Shown: piece after piece, positions 46,104 to 55,541 of the stretch
How positions within the stretch are numbered: the first letter of the stretch is position 1
How the letters are laid out: each line of letters starts with the position of its first letter
Assembly (NCBI RefSeq): GCF_007860175.1
Contig: NZ_SJPX01000001.1
Location: 1,364,001-1,428,000 of the forward strand
Direction of reading: 5' to 3'
From: Rubripirellula reticaptiva
Lineage (GTDB): Bacteria > Planctomycetota > Planctomycetia > Pirellulales > Pirellulaceae
Length of the DNA stretch: 64,000 nt
Translations under genes and position numbers: made by a program
The notes under the pieces: generated by a model
The model's input: the letters and a program-made list of their open reading frames with translations, nothing else
Database searches by the model: none
Told to the model about the DNA's origin: nothing

Positions 46104-46658
46104 CTACTTGGCCGCGGATTCCAGTTGCATTCGCAGATAACTTCGCTGTTCGGCGTGGCTCAGCCCCAAAGTGTTTCCCAGAGTTGTGATTTGATCGCGT
46201 GCGGATTCGATTTGTTCGGTATCGGCTACCACTAGCTCGATTTCGGCGAAGTTTCCGACCGATTCGACTTCGTCGACGACAACGGCCATGTCGCCACGGG
46301 TTGGGTTTTCAAAGCTGCGACGGACCTTGTTGACGGTTGCGACTCGTCGGAATCCGAGCGCGACCAATAGTTCTTCCATCTTTTGCCCGTCCGCATCGCC
46401 CGGGTCCAGCCGCCATTCCATTTCACGGCGCGCCTTCACTGTGCCAGGTAATTTAGTGCCCTTATAGGTAATCATGGGGACGCCATCGACGCGTCGGATC
46501 CGTAGTGCCTCGCGAGTCTCGCCAAAGTCGCGGCTGGGATGGTTGTAGTACGTGTCGCTGTGTTGCTGTGGTGACAATTCTTGCCAGCCCGATTCGGTCA
46601 ATCGGGTGATCAATCCGCCAACGTCGTCAACGCGATACTTTTGTTCGACTTCAAACAT
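46104..46658 (-). CDS. CYTH-domain phosphohydrolase-like protein (CyaB/ThTPase family)
   Basis: The 184-residue protein starts with the ExExK motif (FEVEQKY) of CYTH enzymes and keeps the charged strands REALRIRRVD, ITYKGTK, RREMEWRL, KVRRSF, VVVDEVE and FAEIELV that line the tunnel. Family members hydrolyse triphosphates such as thiamine triphosphate or inorganic tripolyphosphate, and some cyclise ATP. The reaction here cannot be decided. It is 23 bp downstream of a propeller gene on the same strand. Confidence 0.85.
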   Translation of the reverse strand: MFEVEQKYRVDDVGGLITRLTESGWQELSPQQHSDTYYNHPSRDFGETREALRIRRVDGVPMITYKGTKLPGTVKARREMEWRLDPGDADGQKMEELLVALGFRRVATVNKVRRSFENPTRGDMAVVVDEVESVGNFAEIELVVADTEQIESARDQITTLGNTLGLSHAEQRSYLRMQLESAAK

Positions 46659-46681
46659 AATGGGACCAAGCGATTCGGGCT

Positions 46682-47554
46682 TTAAGGTTTCGGCGTTTCA
46701 ATCATTTGCATTAGTGCAGGGTTACCTTCGGACGTCACCCAGACCGCACCGTCGCGATCGACCGCCATCGCTTCGATCTGTCTCAGTTTCGGCAAGTCCA
46801 TGGCAATGGGTAAAGCGGTCAACTGGTGCGTTAGTGCCGCGTCCATGCGGTTAAAGCGAAAGGCTTGAAAGTAGTTGATGACCCACAAATCGCCTGTTGC
46901 AGGGTCGAAATCCGCTGCGGTGACCATCGGGATCGGTAGGGTGCGAATTCGAGTCGCGGTGACTTCGATGGTCTGCGGTTTCGCTTGGTCTTCGCGAGCT
47001 GGAAGCGGGATGGTGTACACGCCGGACATTGGCAATACGCTCTTGGTGATCAACACAATCAGGCGGCGTCGGATGTCGACTGCGACGGCTTCGCAGTCAC
47101 GGGGACCATCGGGATAGGTGACTCTTAGGGTCTGTAAGTTGACCTCGCTGGTTTGCAAACTCGGATCGGGTTCGTCCAATAAGTAGATCTGGATGGACGC
47201 TCGGTTCCCATCGTTGTCGCCGCAGTCGGCGATCAACAAGCGGGGACAGTCTCCATCAACAAAGGATGCGATGTCTTCCCAGTCGGTCGCCTGCTTGATC
47301 GCGGCGAAGGGTTGACGAGCAAGGCGTTTTCCGACTGAATCGAAAGCAAACAATTCGGGGCGTCCACCGGAATCGTTGTGAGTCCAAACGGTTTTGACTC
47401 GCCGATTCGAAAACGCCAAACCGCTGCTCTCGGTCAACAGAGGTTCAGTCAACCGAATGGGTTCAATCGCGGCGGATCGCGAGTTCAAAAAAGGCATTAA
47501 GATAAGGATGACGCCCGTTAACGCAGCTTTCATTCGATTTTCGCTCATCACCAT
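46682..47554 (-). CDS. exported propeller-type protein
   Basis: The 290-residue protein has a signal peptide (about 9-29) and repeated strands typical of a beta-propeller (LAFSNRRVKTVWTHNDSGG, RLLIADCGDNDGN, CEAVAVDIRRRLIVLI, ADFDPATGDLWVINYFQ, EAMAVDRDGAVWVTSEG). It resembles esterase-like or phytase-like propellers, but the catalytic residues are not certain. ATG at 47548 is an alternative start. It lies upstream of the CYTH gene and divergent from the thioredoxin gene. Confidence 0.7.
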   Translation of the reverse strand: MVMSENRMKAALTGVILILMPFLNSRSAAIEPIRLTEPLLTESSGLAFSNRRVKTVWTHNDSGGRPELFAFDSVGKRLARQPFAAIKQATDWEDIASFVDGDCPRLLIADCGDNDGNRASIQIYLLDEPDPSLQTSEVNLQTLRVTYPDGPRDCEAVAVDIRRRLIVLITKSVLPMSGVYTIPLPAREDQAKPQTIEVTATRIRTLPIPMVTAADFDPATGDLWVINYFQAFRFNRMDAALTHQLTALPIAMDLPKLRQIEAMAVDRDGAVWVTSEGNPALMQMIETPKP

Positions 47555-47636
47555 TCGACTTAACCTGAATGATTTGGTGTCGCTATGACGAAACTGTCAA
47601 AGTCGCTTTTCTTCACTCTCACGATGCAACGATACC

Positions 47637-48293
47637 GTGTCTGAAATGAATCCGCACCCGCCAAGCGAATCCAGCTCCGCGCGATCGAAGCCGGAGAAAT
47701 CGAAGCCGGAGAAATCGAACCTTGGCATTTGGTTCTTGTTGCTGGCCTGTTTGTGCCTGGCGATCTTCTTCATTCGTGCCAATCGTGGTTCTGGCAGTGG
47801 TAGTAGTGCGGCGGTTGGCAAGCCGTCGCCACAGATCGACCTGGTCGCGCTCGATTCTGGCAAAGCAATCGACATGGACGAAGCCGCGCCCAACGGAAGC
47901 GTGCGGTTGCTGCATTTCTGGGGGACTTGGTGTGGTCCATGCCGGATGGAGTATCCGCATCTAGCAGAAACGGCGGTCGGGTTATCGGCGGACCCCAATT
48001 TCCGTTTTCTGCCCGTTTCGTGTGAATCAGGGGCCGGGGAAACGATGGGCGGTTTAGCTGAAAAGACGAACCAGTACTTTGCCCGAGAAAGCATCACGAG
48101 TCCCAAGTTGGCCGATCCACGCGGCATCACGCGTCAAAGTGCGGCCGAACGGTTGGAGCAGCCGTCGTTGTACTATCCGACCTCGATGCTGATCGGACCG
48201 GACGGCACAATCGTCGGCGTTTGGGAGGGCTACACTCCCGAAGCGGTCGACGAGATCGCTGAAGCATCGAAGAAACTGTTGTCCGAAATCTAA
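47637..48293 (+). CDS. membrane-anchored TlpA-like thioredoxin
   Basis: The 218-residue protein starts with GTG. It has a Lys/Ser-rich cytoplasmic head with a duplicated KPEKS motif (residues 18-27, from a 15-bp direct repeat), one membrane helix (about 29-46) and a thioredoxin fold (about 60-215). The active site is WCGPC with Cys99 and Cys102, and a cis-Pro lies in YYPTSM. It should reduce or exchange disulphides in the periplasm. The family often serves cytochrome c maturation. Confidence 0.9.
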   Translation: MSEMNPHPPSESSSARSKPEKSKPEKSNLGIWFLLLACLCLAIFFIRANRGSGSGSSAAVGKPSPQIDLVALDSGKAIDMDEAAPNGSVRLLHFWGTWCGPCRMEYPHLAETAVGLSADPNFRFLPVSCESGAGETMGGLAEKTNQYFARESITSPKLADPRGITRQSAAERLEQPSLYYPTSMLIGPDGTIVGVWEGYTPEAVDEIAEASKKLLSEI

Positions 48294-48334
48294 GCCAGCA
48301 CTACCGGACGAGTATTCAAAAAGCAAAGGTTTGG

Positions 48335-49810
48335 CTAGGCAAGGATCTCGCTGACGACTCGGCTTTCTTCGACGCCCGTCAAGCGTTGGTCGAGACCACG
48401 AAACGAATAGGTGAATCGTTCGTGGTCGATGCCCATCTGGTTCAAGATCGTCGCATTCAAGTCACGAATGTGAACCGGATTTTCGGTGATGTTGTAGCTG
48501 AACTCGTCGGTTTCGCCGTGCACGACTCCGCCTTTGACACCGCCTCCGGCCATCCAAACGGTAAAGCACTTGGGGTGGTGGTCACGGCCGTAATTGGTCT
48601 TCGACAGTCCGCCTTGGCAATAGATCGTGCGGCCAAACTCGCCACCCCAAACGACCAGCGTGTCGTCTAGCATGCCCCGTTGTCGAAGGTCCGTCAGCAA
48701 GCCGGCCGACGGTTGGTCGACGTCGCGGCACTGGTTCGGCAAGTCTTTGGGCAATTGGCCGTGTTGGTCCCAACCACGGTGGAAAATCTGTGTGAAGCGA
48801 ACACCCCGTTCGGCCATCCGGCGAGACATCAAGCAACAGTTTGCGAAGGTGCCGGGCTTGGTCACGTCTGGCCCGTACAGATCCAAGACGTGCTGTGGTT
48901 CGTCACTGATGTCGGCCAGTTCAGGCACGCTGGTCTGCATTCGAAACGCCATCTCGTACTGAGCAATGCGGGCGTTAGTTTCGGGGTCACCCAGTTGGGC
49001 GGCTGTGTTCGCGTTCAGTCTTGCCAGCGAATCGAGCATCCGTCGGCGAATGCTGGGGTCGACGCCGTCGGGATTCGACAAGTAAAGCACCTTGTCACCA
49101 GTGCTACGCAGGGCGACGCCCTGGTACTTGCTGGGCAAGAAACCGCTGCCCCAAAGTCGGTTGTACAGTGCTTGCGCCTCTTTGCGTCCGGTCCACGATG
49201 CAGTCATCACCATGAACGCCGGCAGGTTCTCGTTCTCGGTCCCAAGGCCATAGCTTAGCCACGAACCAAGGCTGGATTTGCCGGGCAGTTGGTCTCCGGT
49301 GCAGATGTAAGTAATCGCAGGGTCGTGGTTGATCGCTTCGGTGTACATCGACTTGATCAGTGCGATGTCGTCGACCTTGCCAGCCATGTGAGGAATTAGC
49401 TCGCTGGCCATCGTTTGGTTCCGGCCGTACGGCGCAAACTTGTAAATGCTTGGCGCGATTGGGAACCTCGCTTGGCCGCTTGTCATTGTGGTTAGACGTT
49501 GCCCTTGACGGATCGATTCTGGCAAGTCCTTGTCGTACCAGTCTGCCATGGCCGGTTTGTGGTCCCACATGTCCATCTGACTTGGGGCGCCGGACATGAA
49601 CAAGTAAATCGCTCGTTGTGCCTTGGGCGCGTGATCAGGCAAAGACGGCAGTCCACCGACACGGGTTGCTGACTGGAGCGAAGCTGCATTGGGTGCAGCC
49701 GACACGTTTGACATCCCCAGCGACGCGAGCGCGGCCGTTCCCAGTCCAGCCGACGACTGCGAAAAGAACGCCCGGCGTGTTAGGCGGTTCAGGATTTCTT
49801 GATTGTCCAT
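48335..49810 (-). CDS. DUF1501 protein
   Basis: The 491-residue product has an export signal ([31 protein letters not shown] is close to a Tat motif). The DUF1501 domain shows [18 protein letters not shown], the HRGWDQHGQ and [10 protein letters not shown] motifs, and [10 protein letters not shown]. The start at 49810 is set by the leader; an upstream ATG in the same frame lies at 49888. It is downstream of a large DUF1553 gene on the same strand (about 100 bp), the same pairing as in the 35.5-39.7 kb cassette, but no sigma factor gene is next to it. Confidence 0.9.
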   Translation of the reverse strand: MDNQEILNRLTRRAFFSQSSAGLGTAALASLGMSNVSAAPNAASLQSATRVGGLPSLPDHAPKAQRAIYLFMSGAPSQMDMWDHKPAMADWYDKDLPESIRQGQRLTTMTSGQARFPIAPSIYKFAPYGRNQTMASELIPHMAGKVDDIALIKSMYTEAINHDPAITYICTGDQLPGKSSLGSWLSYGLGTENENLPAFMVMTASWTGRKEAQALYNRLWGSGFLPSKYQGVALRSTGDKVLYLSNPDGVDPSIRRRMLDSLARLNANTAAQLGDPETNARIAQYEMAFRMQTSVPELADISDEPQHVLDLYGPDVTKPGTFANCCLMSRRMAERGVRFTQIFHRGWDQHGQLPKDLPNQCRDVDQPSAGLLTDLRQRGMLDDTLVVWGGEFGRTIYCQGGLSKTNYGRDHHPKCFTVWMAGGGVKGGVVHGETDEFSYNITENPVHIRDLNATILNQMGIDHERFTYSFRGLDQRLTGVEESRVVSEILA

Positions 49811-49911
49811 GACATTGTCCAGCGGTGTGTTATGCGTCGGTGTCTTTTGATCCGGGGATAGACCCGGTATTGTTTGCCGCCAAGACAATTCTTGACGTTG
49901 GGGATGCGCGA

Positions 49912-52900
49912 CTACTTCGAAACGGTTTCGTCAAGGTTCAGCAGCGTGCTGGCCAGAATCGTCCAAGCAGCCGCGTTCGCGTCGGACTGGCCTACCAACT
50001 TGGTCGATAGATCCGGGTTTCGATCGTAGTATGCGGTTGTGTCTGTCAGCAGCGTCAGCATTTCGTCGACTTCGCCGTCGGTCGGCAATCTGGCAGTCAC
50101 GGTTTCAAAGGTCCAGCGGATTCGCTGGACGTCGCTATCGATTTCAGGTTCATCAAGGGCACGGCGTGCCAGCAGCTTGGCCGACTCGAGATACTGAACC
50201 TCGTTCATCAGCAACAGTGCCTGCAGCGGCGTGTTGGTCCGCTCGCGGCGAGCCGTGCAAGATTCGCGGCTTGGTGCATCCAAAGTTGCCATCTGTGGCG
50301 GCGCGCTGGTTCGTTTCCAAAACACATAAACGCTGCGGCGATAAACCTTGTCACCTTCATCGGCAACGAACTTGACGGTGTTGCTGCCCGAATATCCGAC
50401 TGCTTCCCACAGCCCAGCCGGTTGCGGCGGTTTCACACTGGGGCCACCCTCGGAATCGACCAGCACGCCAGCCAGCGCGAGCGACTGATCTCGCAGTACT
50501 TCCGCATCCAAACGGTGTCGCGGGCCGCGTGCCAGCAAGCGGTTGTTCGGATCAATTCGCAGCATATCATCGCTGACCCTTGCCGAACGTTGGTAGGCAT
50601 TGCTCATCACTAACGACTTCATCAATCGCTTGACATCCCAGCCGTGTGATTGGAAATCTGCGGCCAACCAATTCAACAATTCAGGATGACTTGGTGGTTG
50701 TCCCTGGCTACCAAAATCCTCGCTTGTTTTTACCAAGCCAGTACCAAAGACTTGTTGCCAAAAACGATTCACGGCAACCCGCGCGGTCAGCGGATGATTC
50801 GGCGCGGTCAACCACATCGCCAGCCCCAGCCGATCATTGGGAGCATCTTTTGGCAGCGGTGGCAAGAACGACGGCGTCGCCCGTTCGACGGCGTCGCCCG
50901 GTTGGTCATATTGTCCGCGTATTAGCAAGTGAGCCTGCCGAGGTTCGGCAAGTTCTTTCCAAACCAACGTGGTTGGGATTTCTGACTCTAGCTTTTCTTT
51001 TGCAATGCGTGTTCCCTTTCCCTGGTCGATCAGTGCGAGCCAATCGGGGTGTAAACAGTAGACCTTTCGGAAGTATTTTCGCAGCGACGACTTGACGTTA
51101 TCACTTCGCGATTCGGCGGGCGTCTTTACCAGTTGACGCAATTTTTCGGGGATGCTGATCGCGGGCGAACGGAATGCGTACGTCAGTGCTGAATCGCCCG
51201 AATGGTTGATCAGTTTGATATATAAATCGTTGGCACCTTTCTTTAGAGGCAGTTCGTATTCGTACTGCAACGGATTCAGTTTACCCGCGCCCTTGTGTCG
51301 ACCGATTTCTGTTTTGCCGAGGTAAACGATGTGTCCATCATCGGCGCCTAACAGCAGCGTGACGTTTTGATCCCTCGGGGCATCGATGGTCTGGTGCATG
51401 ACCAAAACGGACGACCGATCATTGATCGATGAAAGCTTGTTGACTTCGACCGGTGCCAAGTCCCCACGATGCTGCCAGCCATAGCGACGACCGTCGTGAT
51501 CAAAGACTTCGTCCGCTTTGAATTTTTTTTGCTGCGAGGCAAAGCTCTTGTTGTAGCCAGGATTCGTATTGTCGATCGAGAACGGACCCACGGTGTGGAC
51601 ATCGCCGAGTCGGACTTGTTGGTCCTTCGGGACCGCCGCGACTGAATCGCTGACCGACAATCGAATTTTGCGAAACTGGTGGCCGGCGTAAGTCGATTGG
51701 TACTTCAACTGAACACGAATTTTCGCGTCTTCACCTTCGGCTACAAGTGACGGGATGCTAAACCAAGCGGATCGACCACCGACTTGTTCATGTCCCGCTG
51801 CGGCCCAACCCGTCGTTTCATCGACCTTGCCGTCAAATGCGTTGCCGATCGCGAACTGATCGCCAGATTGTTCGATGTCGGCGAATCCGCCCGCAATCGG
51901 GACTTCCATCCACTGTCCAGGCGTGCTGGAATCCGTCGTTTCGATGGTGATTTCGGACAGTACGACGTTGCCATTTGACGAGGCACCGACGCGGTTTTTA
52001 GGATTGTCGGCCAGTGCTTCTAAGTAAAGGGTTTGCCACTGGATGCCACTTGGGATGGACGCGGTAACCGTGGTCACGTCCTTGTTCGAAGCGTCGCCGA
52101 CCAACTCAATTGCGCCGTCATCGAGGACCTTCATCGATGCTTTTGCATCGGACGTGACCTCGCTCGGGTGCAGTACTTGGAAACGCGGTTCGGAATCGTT
52201 GCCGAGCGATTGTTCCCAGGCTTGTTGAGCGGCGTCCACACTTGCGATTGGGCTTTCCTTTTCTGCGGCCAAACTGATTAACAATGTTGAGTATTCGTCT
52301 AACATCGCAGTTTGTTCGGCGCTCGGGACCCGAATCACTGGCGCATGGTCCTTCACATTCCCATCGAGAGCTTTGCCATCAAGGCTGTTGAAGTACGCGA
52401 GCAGTGAGTAATAGTCGCGCTGAGAAATGGGATCAAATTTGTGATCGTGGCAAACGGCACAGCCTGTCGTCAGCCCCAAAAAGATGGTGCCAAACGCATC
52501 GGTGCGGTCGATGCAGTTGCGGGCGAACACTTCGTCATAAATGGAACCACCTTCGTTGGTGGAAACATTCAGACGATTGAAGCCACTGGCAACGCGATCT
52601 TGGTCCGTTCCATCAGGCAGCAAGTCGCCGGCCAACTGTCGTGTGATGAATTCATCGAAGGGCATGTTTTCGTTAAATGCACTGATCACCCAATCACGAT
52701 ACGGCCACATTTCACGAAAATTGTCCAAGTGCAATCCATGCGTGTCGGCATACCTGACCAAGTCCAGCCAGTAGCGGCCAACGTGTTGACCGAAGTGATG
52801 CGACTGCAGCAATTGATCGACAAGCTGCGAATAGGCGTCGGGTGAGGTATCGTTTTCAAACGCCGTGATTTGCTCACGCGTTGGCGGCAATCCGACAAGG

Positions 52901-53454
52901 TCTAAGCAGACTCGTCGGAGCAACGTTCGTCGATCGGCTCGGGAGTTTAGAGTCAGGCCGGCATCGATTGCCCCTTGGTCGATGAACCAGTCGATTTGGC
53001 GATGAGGCTCGGCGGCACCATCGGATCCACTGGCGTCTTCGCTAGTACTTGATATTTCGACACTTGAAATTTCCGGTGCGATGAATGCCCAGTGCGATTG
53101 GAATTTTCCGCCACCCTCGATCCAACTGCGCAGTTTTGACTTTTGATCCTCCGTCAGCGGTTTGTGAAAGTCTGGTGGCGGCATCATTTCGTCAACATCG
53201 CTTGAGGCGACCCGCATCAGCAGGATGCTGGCTTCGACATCGTCCGCGTCCACAACGGTGGCAAGTCCATCGGCGGTGTCGAGTCGTAGGTCGGCTGCAC
53301 GTTCGGCTTCATCGGGACCGTGGCACGCGAAGCAGTGGTCCGACAAAATGGGGCGAATGTCGCGACCAAAGTCGACTTCGATCGCGTTGACCGTTGAAAC
53401 GGACAACACGACCATGGAAATAGCCGCGCATAGGAATCGAGCGAGCATAAACAT
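49912..53454 (-). CDS. large exported cytochrome/DUF1549/DUF1553 protein with inserted carbohydrate-binding-like region
   Basis: The 1180-residue protein begins with a signal peptide (about 1-24). A cytochrome C domain has the heme motif CFACHGP and [12 protein letters not shown]1549 follows (about 150-380), ending with [18 protein letters not shown]. The middle (about 420-800) is a strand-rich insert absent from the 930-residue homologue ([55 protein letters not shown]); its pattern suggests galactose-binding or PA14-type folds. DUF1553 ends the protein ([22 protein letters not shown] and [13 protein letters not shown]). The start could also be the ATG at 53448. Confidence 0.9.
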   Translation of the reverse strand: MFMLARFLCAAISMVVLSVSTVNAIEVDFGRDIRPILSDHCFACHGPDEAERAADLRLDTADGLATVVDADDVEASILLMRVASSDVDEMMPPPDFHKPLTEDQKSKLRSWIEGGGKFQSHWAFIAPEISSVEISSTSEDASGSDGAAEPHRQIDWFIDQGAIDAGLTLNSRADRRTLLRRVCLDLVGLPPTREQITAFENDTSPDAYSQLVDQLLQSHHFGQHVGRYWLDLVRYADTHGLHLDNFREMWPYRDWVISAFNENMPFDEFITRQLAGDLLPDGTDQDRVASGFNRLNVSTNEGGSIYDEVFARNCIDRTDAFGTIFLGLTTGCAVCHDHKFDPISQRDYYSLLAYFNSLDGKALDGNVKDHAPVIRVPSAEQTAMLDEYSTLLISLAAEKESPIASVDAAQQAWEQSLGNDSEPRFQVLHPSEVTSDAKASMKVLDDGAIELVGDASNKDVTTVTASIPSGIQWQTLYLEALADNPKNRVGASSNGNVVLSEITIETTDSSTPGQWMEVPIAGGFADIEQSGDQFAIGNAFDGKVDETTGWAAAGHEQVGGRSAWFSIPSLVAEGEDAKIRVQLKYQSTYAGHQFRKIRLSVSDSVAAVPKDQQVRLGDVHTVGPFSIDNTNPGYNKSFASQQKKFKADEVFDHDGRRYGWQHRGDLAPVEVNKLSSINDRSSVLVMHQTIDAPRDQNVTLLLGADDGHIVYLGKTEIGRHKGAGKLNPLQYEYELPLKKGANDLYIKLINHSGDSALTYAFRSPAISIPEKLRQLVKTPAESRSDNVKSSLRKYFRKVYCLHPDWLALIDQGKGTRIAKEKLESEIPTTLVWKELAEPRQAHLLIRGQYDQPGDAVERATPSFLPPLPKDAPNDRLGLAMWLTAPNHPLTARVAVNRFWQQVFGTGLVKTSEDFGSQGQPPSHPELLNWLAADFQSHGWDVKRLMKSLVMSNAYQRSARVSDDMLRIDPNNRLLARGPRHRLDAEVLRDQSLALAGVLVDSEGGPSVKPPQPAGLWEAVGYSGSNTVKFVADEGDKVYRRSVYVFWKRTSAPPQMATLDAPSRESCTARRERTNTPLQALLLMNEVQYLESAKLLARRALDEPEIDSDVQRIRWTFETVTARLPTDGEVDEMLTLLTDTTAYYDRNPDLSTKLVGQSDANAAAWTILASTLLNLDETVSK

Positions 53455-53552
53455 CAACTGCGCGAAACGGAGGAAGGTGGGTGCATCGGGAGGCAGGAAA
53501 GGCGTGAGGGGAAATACGCCTCCGGTCATCTTAGTTTAACGAACCGATCTGT

Positions 53553-53588
53553 GATCACCAAACGGATCACCAAACGGATCGCTAAACG
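53553..53588. repeat. three 12-bp direct repeats in the divergent promoter region
   Basis: GATCACCAAACG is present at 53553-53564 and 53565-53576 and, with two changes, GATCGCTAAACG at 53577-53588. The 12-bp period is close to one helical turn. It lies about 100 bp before the DUF1553 gene start and about 135 bp before the EccA-like gene, so it could be an operator for either. Confidence 0.55.
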
Positions 53589-53723
53589 CTAGTGGGATCC
53601 GGTCAAATCGTTATCTTGGGAACTACTGCGACGATTATCTGGCCCCAATATTCCGTCGAACTTCCGTGATCAGGGCTTTGAACTACTCTCTGACGTCAAC
53701 TTTTGCCACGAGTCATCTTTGTC

Positions 53724-55523
53724 ATGCCGCGACTTCCCGACGACCAAATCATTGAATCGATCCGTCTATACCGCGATTCTTTAAAGCAAACTCAAGCTTT
53801 GTACATTGAAAGTGGCCAACTGATCCGCGGTTCTTACGGCTGGCTCTCAGGTGGCGAAGACGCAGATGCGGCTTCCATCGCCAGCCAAATGGATGATCTG
53901 CATCAGGGATTCTTGATGAAAGTATTTGCTGGTGTCGTGCCTGGTGCCAGCGGCCGGACGATGGAGCAACGGCAGCTTGGCCGTGTTCTGCTGGAACACA
54001 TTTGGGGCAAGTCGGTGATGGGCAATCAGTTGCACGAAGCGGTGGATTGGTTGCTGGAAGCATCGAAGGATTTTCGCTGGTCCGATCTGGTTCGCCCCTT
54101 TGCCGAAATTCCTGCCATCCGGGATCGATGGGGCGAATTGGAAACCCTGGCGATGCGGCAAGCCAATTTGTTGGCCTCGGTTGATGGCAGTATTGACTTA
54201 GCCGAAAACGAAAGCATTGCCGAATTGCAGAACCAGTTTGACACAATGCAAGGTGCTGCACCGGAAACGCTTGCCAACGAAGTCGATACGAATAACGCTC
54301 GTGATGCGATAAGTTGGTTGCGAGATGAAGCAAAGCGACTTCGCGATGGCGTCAGCGTGACCGCGGCGGAAAAGCCAACACCGGTGGCCGGCCCCGGTGG
54401 ATCCGGCAGTCGCGGTTCCGATGGCAGCAGTAAAGCCGCGCCGCCGGTGGCGTCAAAGGCGGTCGCAACACCAGACGATCGGACGCCCGAGGAACGGTTG
54501 GCCGAAGCTCGCGCAAAGCTCAATCGCTTGGTTGGACTTGATGGCATCAAAGACCAGATCGAAACGCTGACGAATTTTTTGAAGATGGAACGTCTGCGCG
54601 AAGAGCAAGGGTTGCCCACCACGCGGCCAAGCTTGCACATGTCGTTCGTCGGCAATCCGGGCACCGGTAAGACCACCGTAGCTCGTATTGTTGCCGATAT
54701 TTATGGGGCGCTTGGCATCCTAGAGAAAGGCCACCTCGTCGAAACGGATCGCAGCGGATTGGTTGCCGAATACGCCGGTCAAACCGGGCCAAAGACGAAC
54801 GCGAAAGTTGATGAAGCCCTTGATGGAGTGCTCTTCATCGACGAAGCCTACACATTGATTGACGAAAATGGCCAAGATCAATATGGGCGCGAAGCCGTGC
54901 AGACGCTGTTGAAGCGAATGGAAGATCAACGCGAGCGATTGGTCGTCATCTTGGCCGGGTACCCGGTCGAAATGCAAAAGATGATTCGTAGCAACCCGGG
55001 ACTGAGTTCGCGAGTCGGGACGACGATGACGTTCGACGATTATTCGCCGCAAGACCTGTGCCGAATTTTTGAACTGATCGCTGCGAAGGCGAAATACACG
55101 CTGCCAACTCAATCGCGACGTCGGTTGTTGCGTGGGTTCACGTACCTCTATATCGGACGCGATCGTCACTTTGGAAATGGTCGTTGTTCGCGGAACAGTT
55201 TTGAACGCAGTGTTCGGTTGTTAGCAAATCGGTTGTCGACTCTGGCCGACATCGATCGTGATCTGTTAACGACCTTGCAACCCGAGGATATCGAAGTGGC
55301 CGGAGTCACCAACGCGCACTTGCAAGCGATGGCTGACGAGCCGGGCCAAGTCCGTGTGAAATGCAAACACTGTGAAGCGGCCGAAGTCATCGACGACGAA
55401 CTGTTGGGAACCGAAGTGGAATGCAAGTCATGTAGCAAACCGTTCGACGCCGACTGGGGCGACCCTGTGGCGGCGATGGTTGGTCCACCGGATGAGGAAG
55501 TCGCTGCTGCACCGAGTGAATAA
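53724..55523 (+). CDS. CbxX/CfqX-type AAA ATPase, EccA-like, with C-terminal zinc ribbon
   Basis: From the ATG at 53724 (TTG at 53703 is in-frame too) the product is 599 residues. The N-terminal 200 residues are helical, followed by a Gly/Ser/Pro-rich linker. The AAA module (about 250-490) has Walker A GNPGTGKTT (310-318), Walker B LFIDEAY (370-376) and sensor/Arg regions typical of CbxX/SpoVK/EccA. The C-terminus has a small zinc ribbon (CKHC and CKSC). Such ATPases remodel protein complexes; EccA does so for ESX substrates. It converges on the FtsK-type gene with 18 bp between stops. Confidence 0.85.
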   Translation: MPRLPDDQIIESIRLYRDSLKQTQALYIESGQLIRGSYGWLSGGEDADAASIASQMDDLHQGFLMKVFAGVVPGASGRTMEQRQLGRVLLEHIWGKSVMGNQLHEAVDWLLEASKDFRWSDLVRPFAEIPAIRDRWGELETLAMRQANLLASVDGSIDLAENESIAELQNQFDTMQGAAPETLANEVDTNNARDAISWLRDEAKRLRDGVSVTAAEKPTPVAGPGGSGSRGSDGSSKAAPPVASKAVATPDDRTPEERLAEARAKLNRLVGLDGIKDQIETLTNFLKMERLREEQGLPTTRPSLHMSFVGNPGTGKTTVARIVADIYGALGILEKGHLVETDRSGLVAEYAGQTGPKTNAKVDEALDGVLFIDEAYTLIDENGQDQYGREAVQTLLKRMEDQRERLVVILAGYPVEMQKMIRSNPGLSSRVGTTMTFDDYSPQDLCRIFELIAAKAKYTLPTQSRRRLLRGFTYLYIGRDRHFGNGRCSRNSFERSVRLLANRLSTLADIDRDLLTTLQPEDIEVAGVTNAHLQAMADEPGQVRVKCKHCEAAEVIDDELLGTEVECKSCSKPFDADWGDPVAAMVGPPDEEVAAAPSE

Positions 55524-55541
55524 CGGAGATTTGAAGAACAG

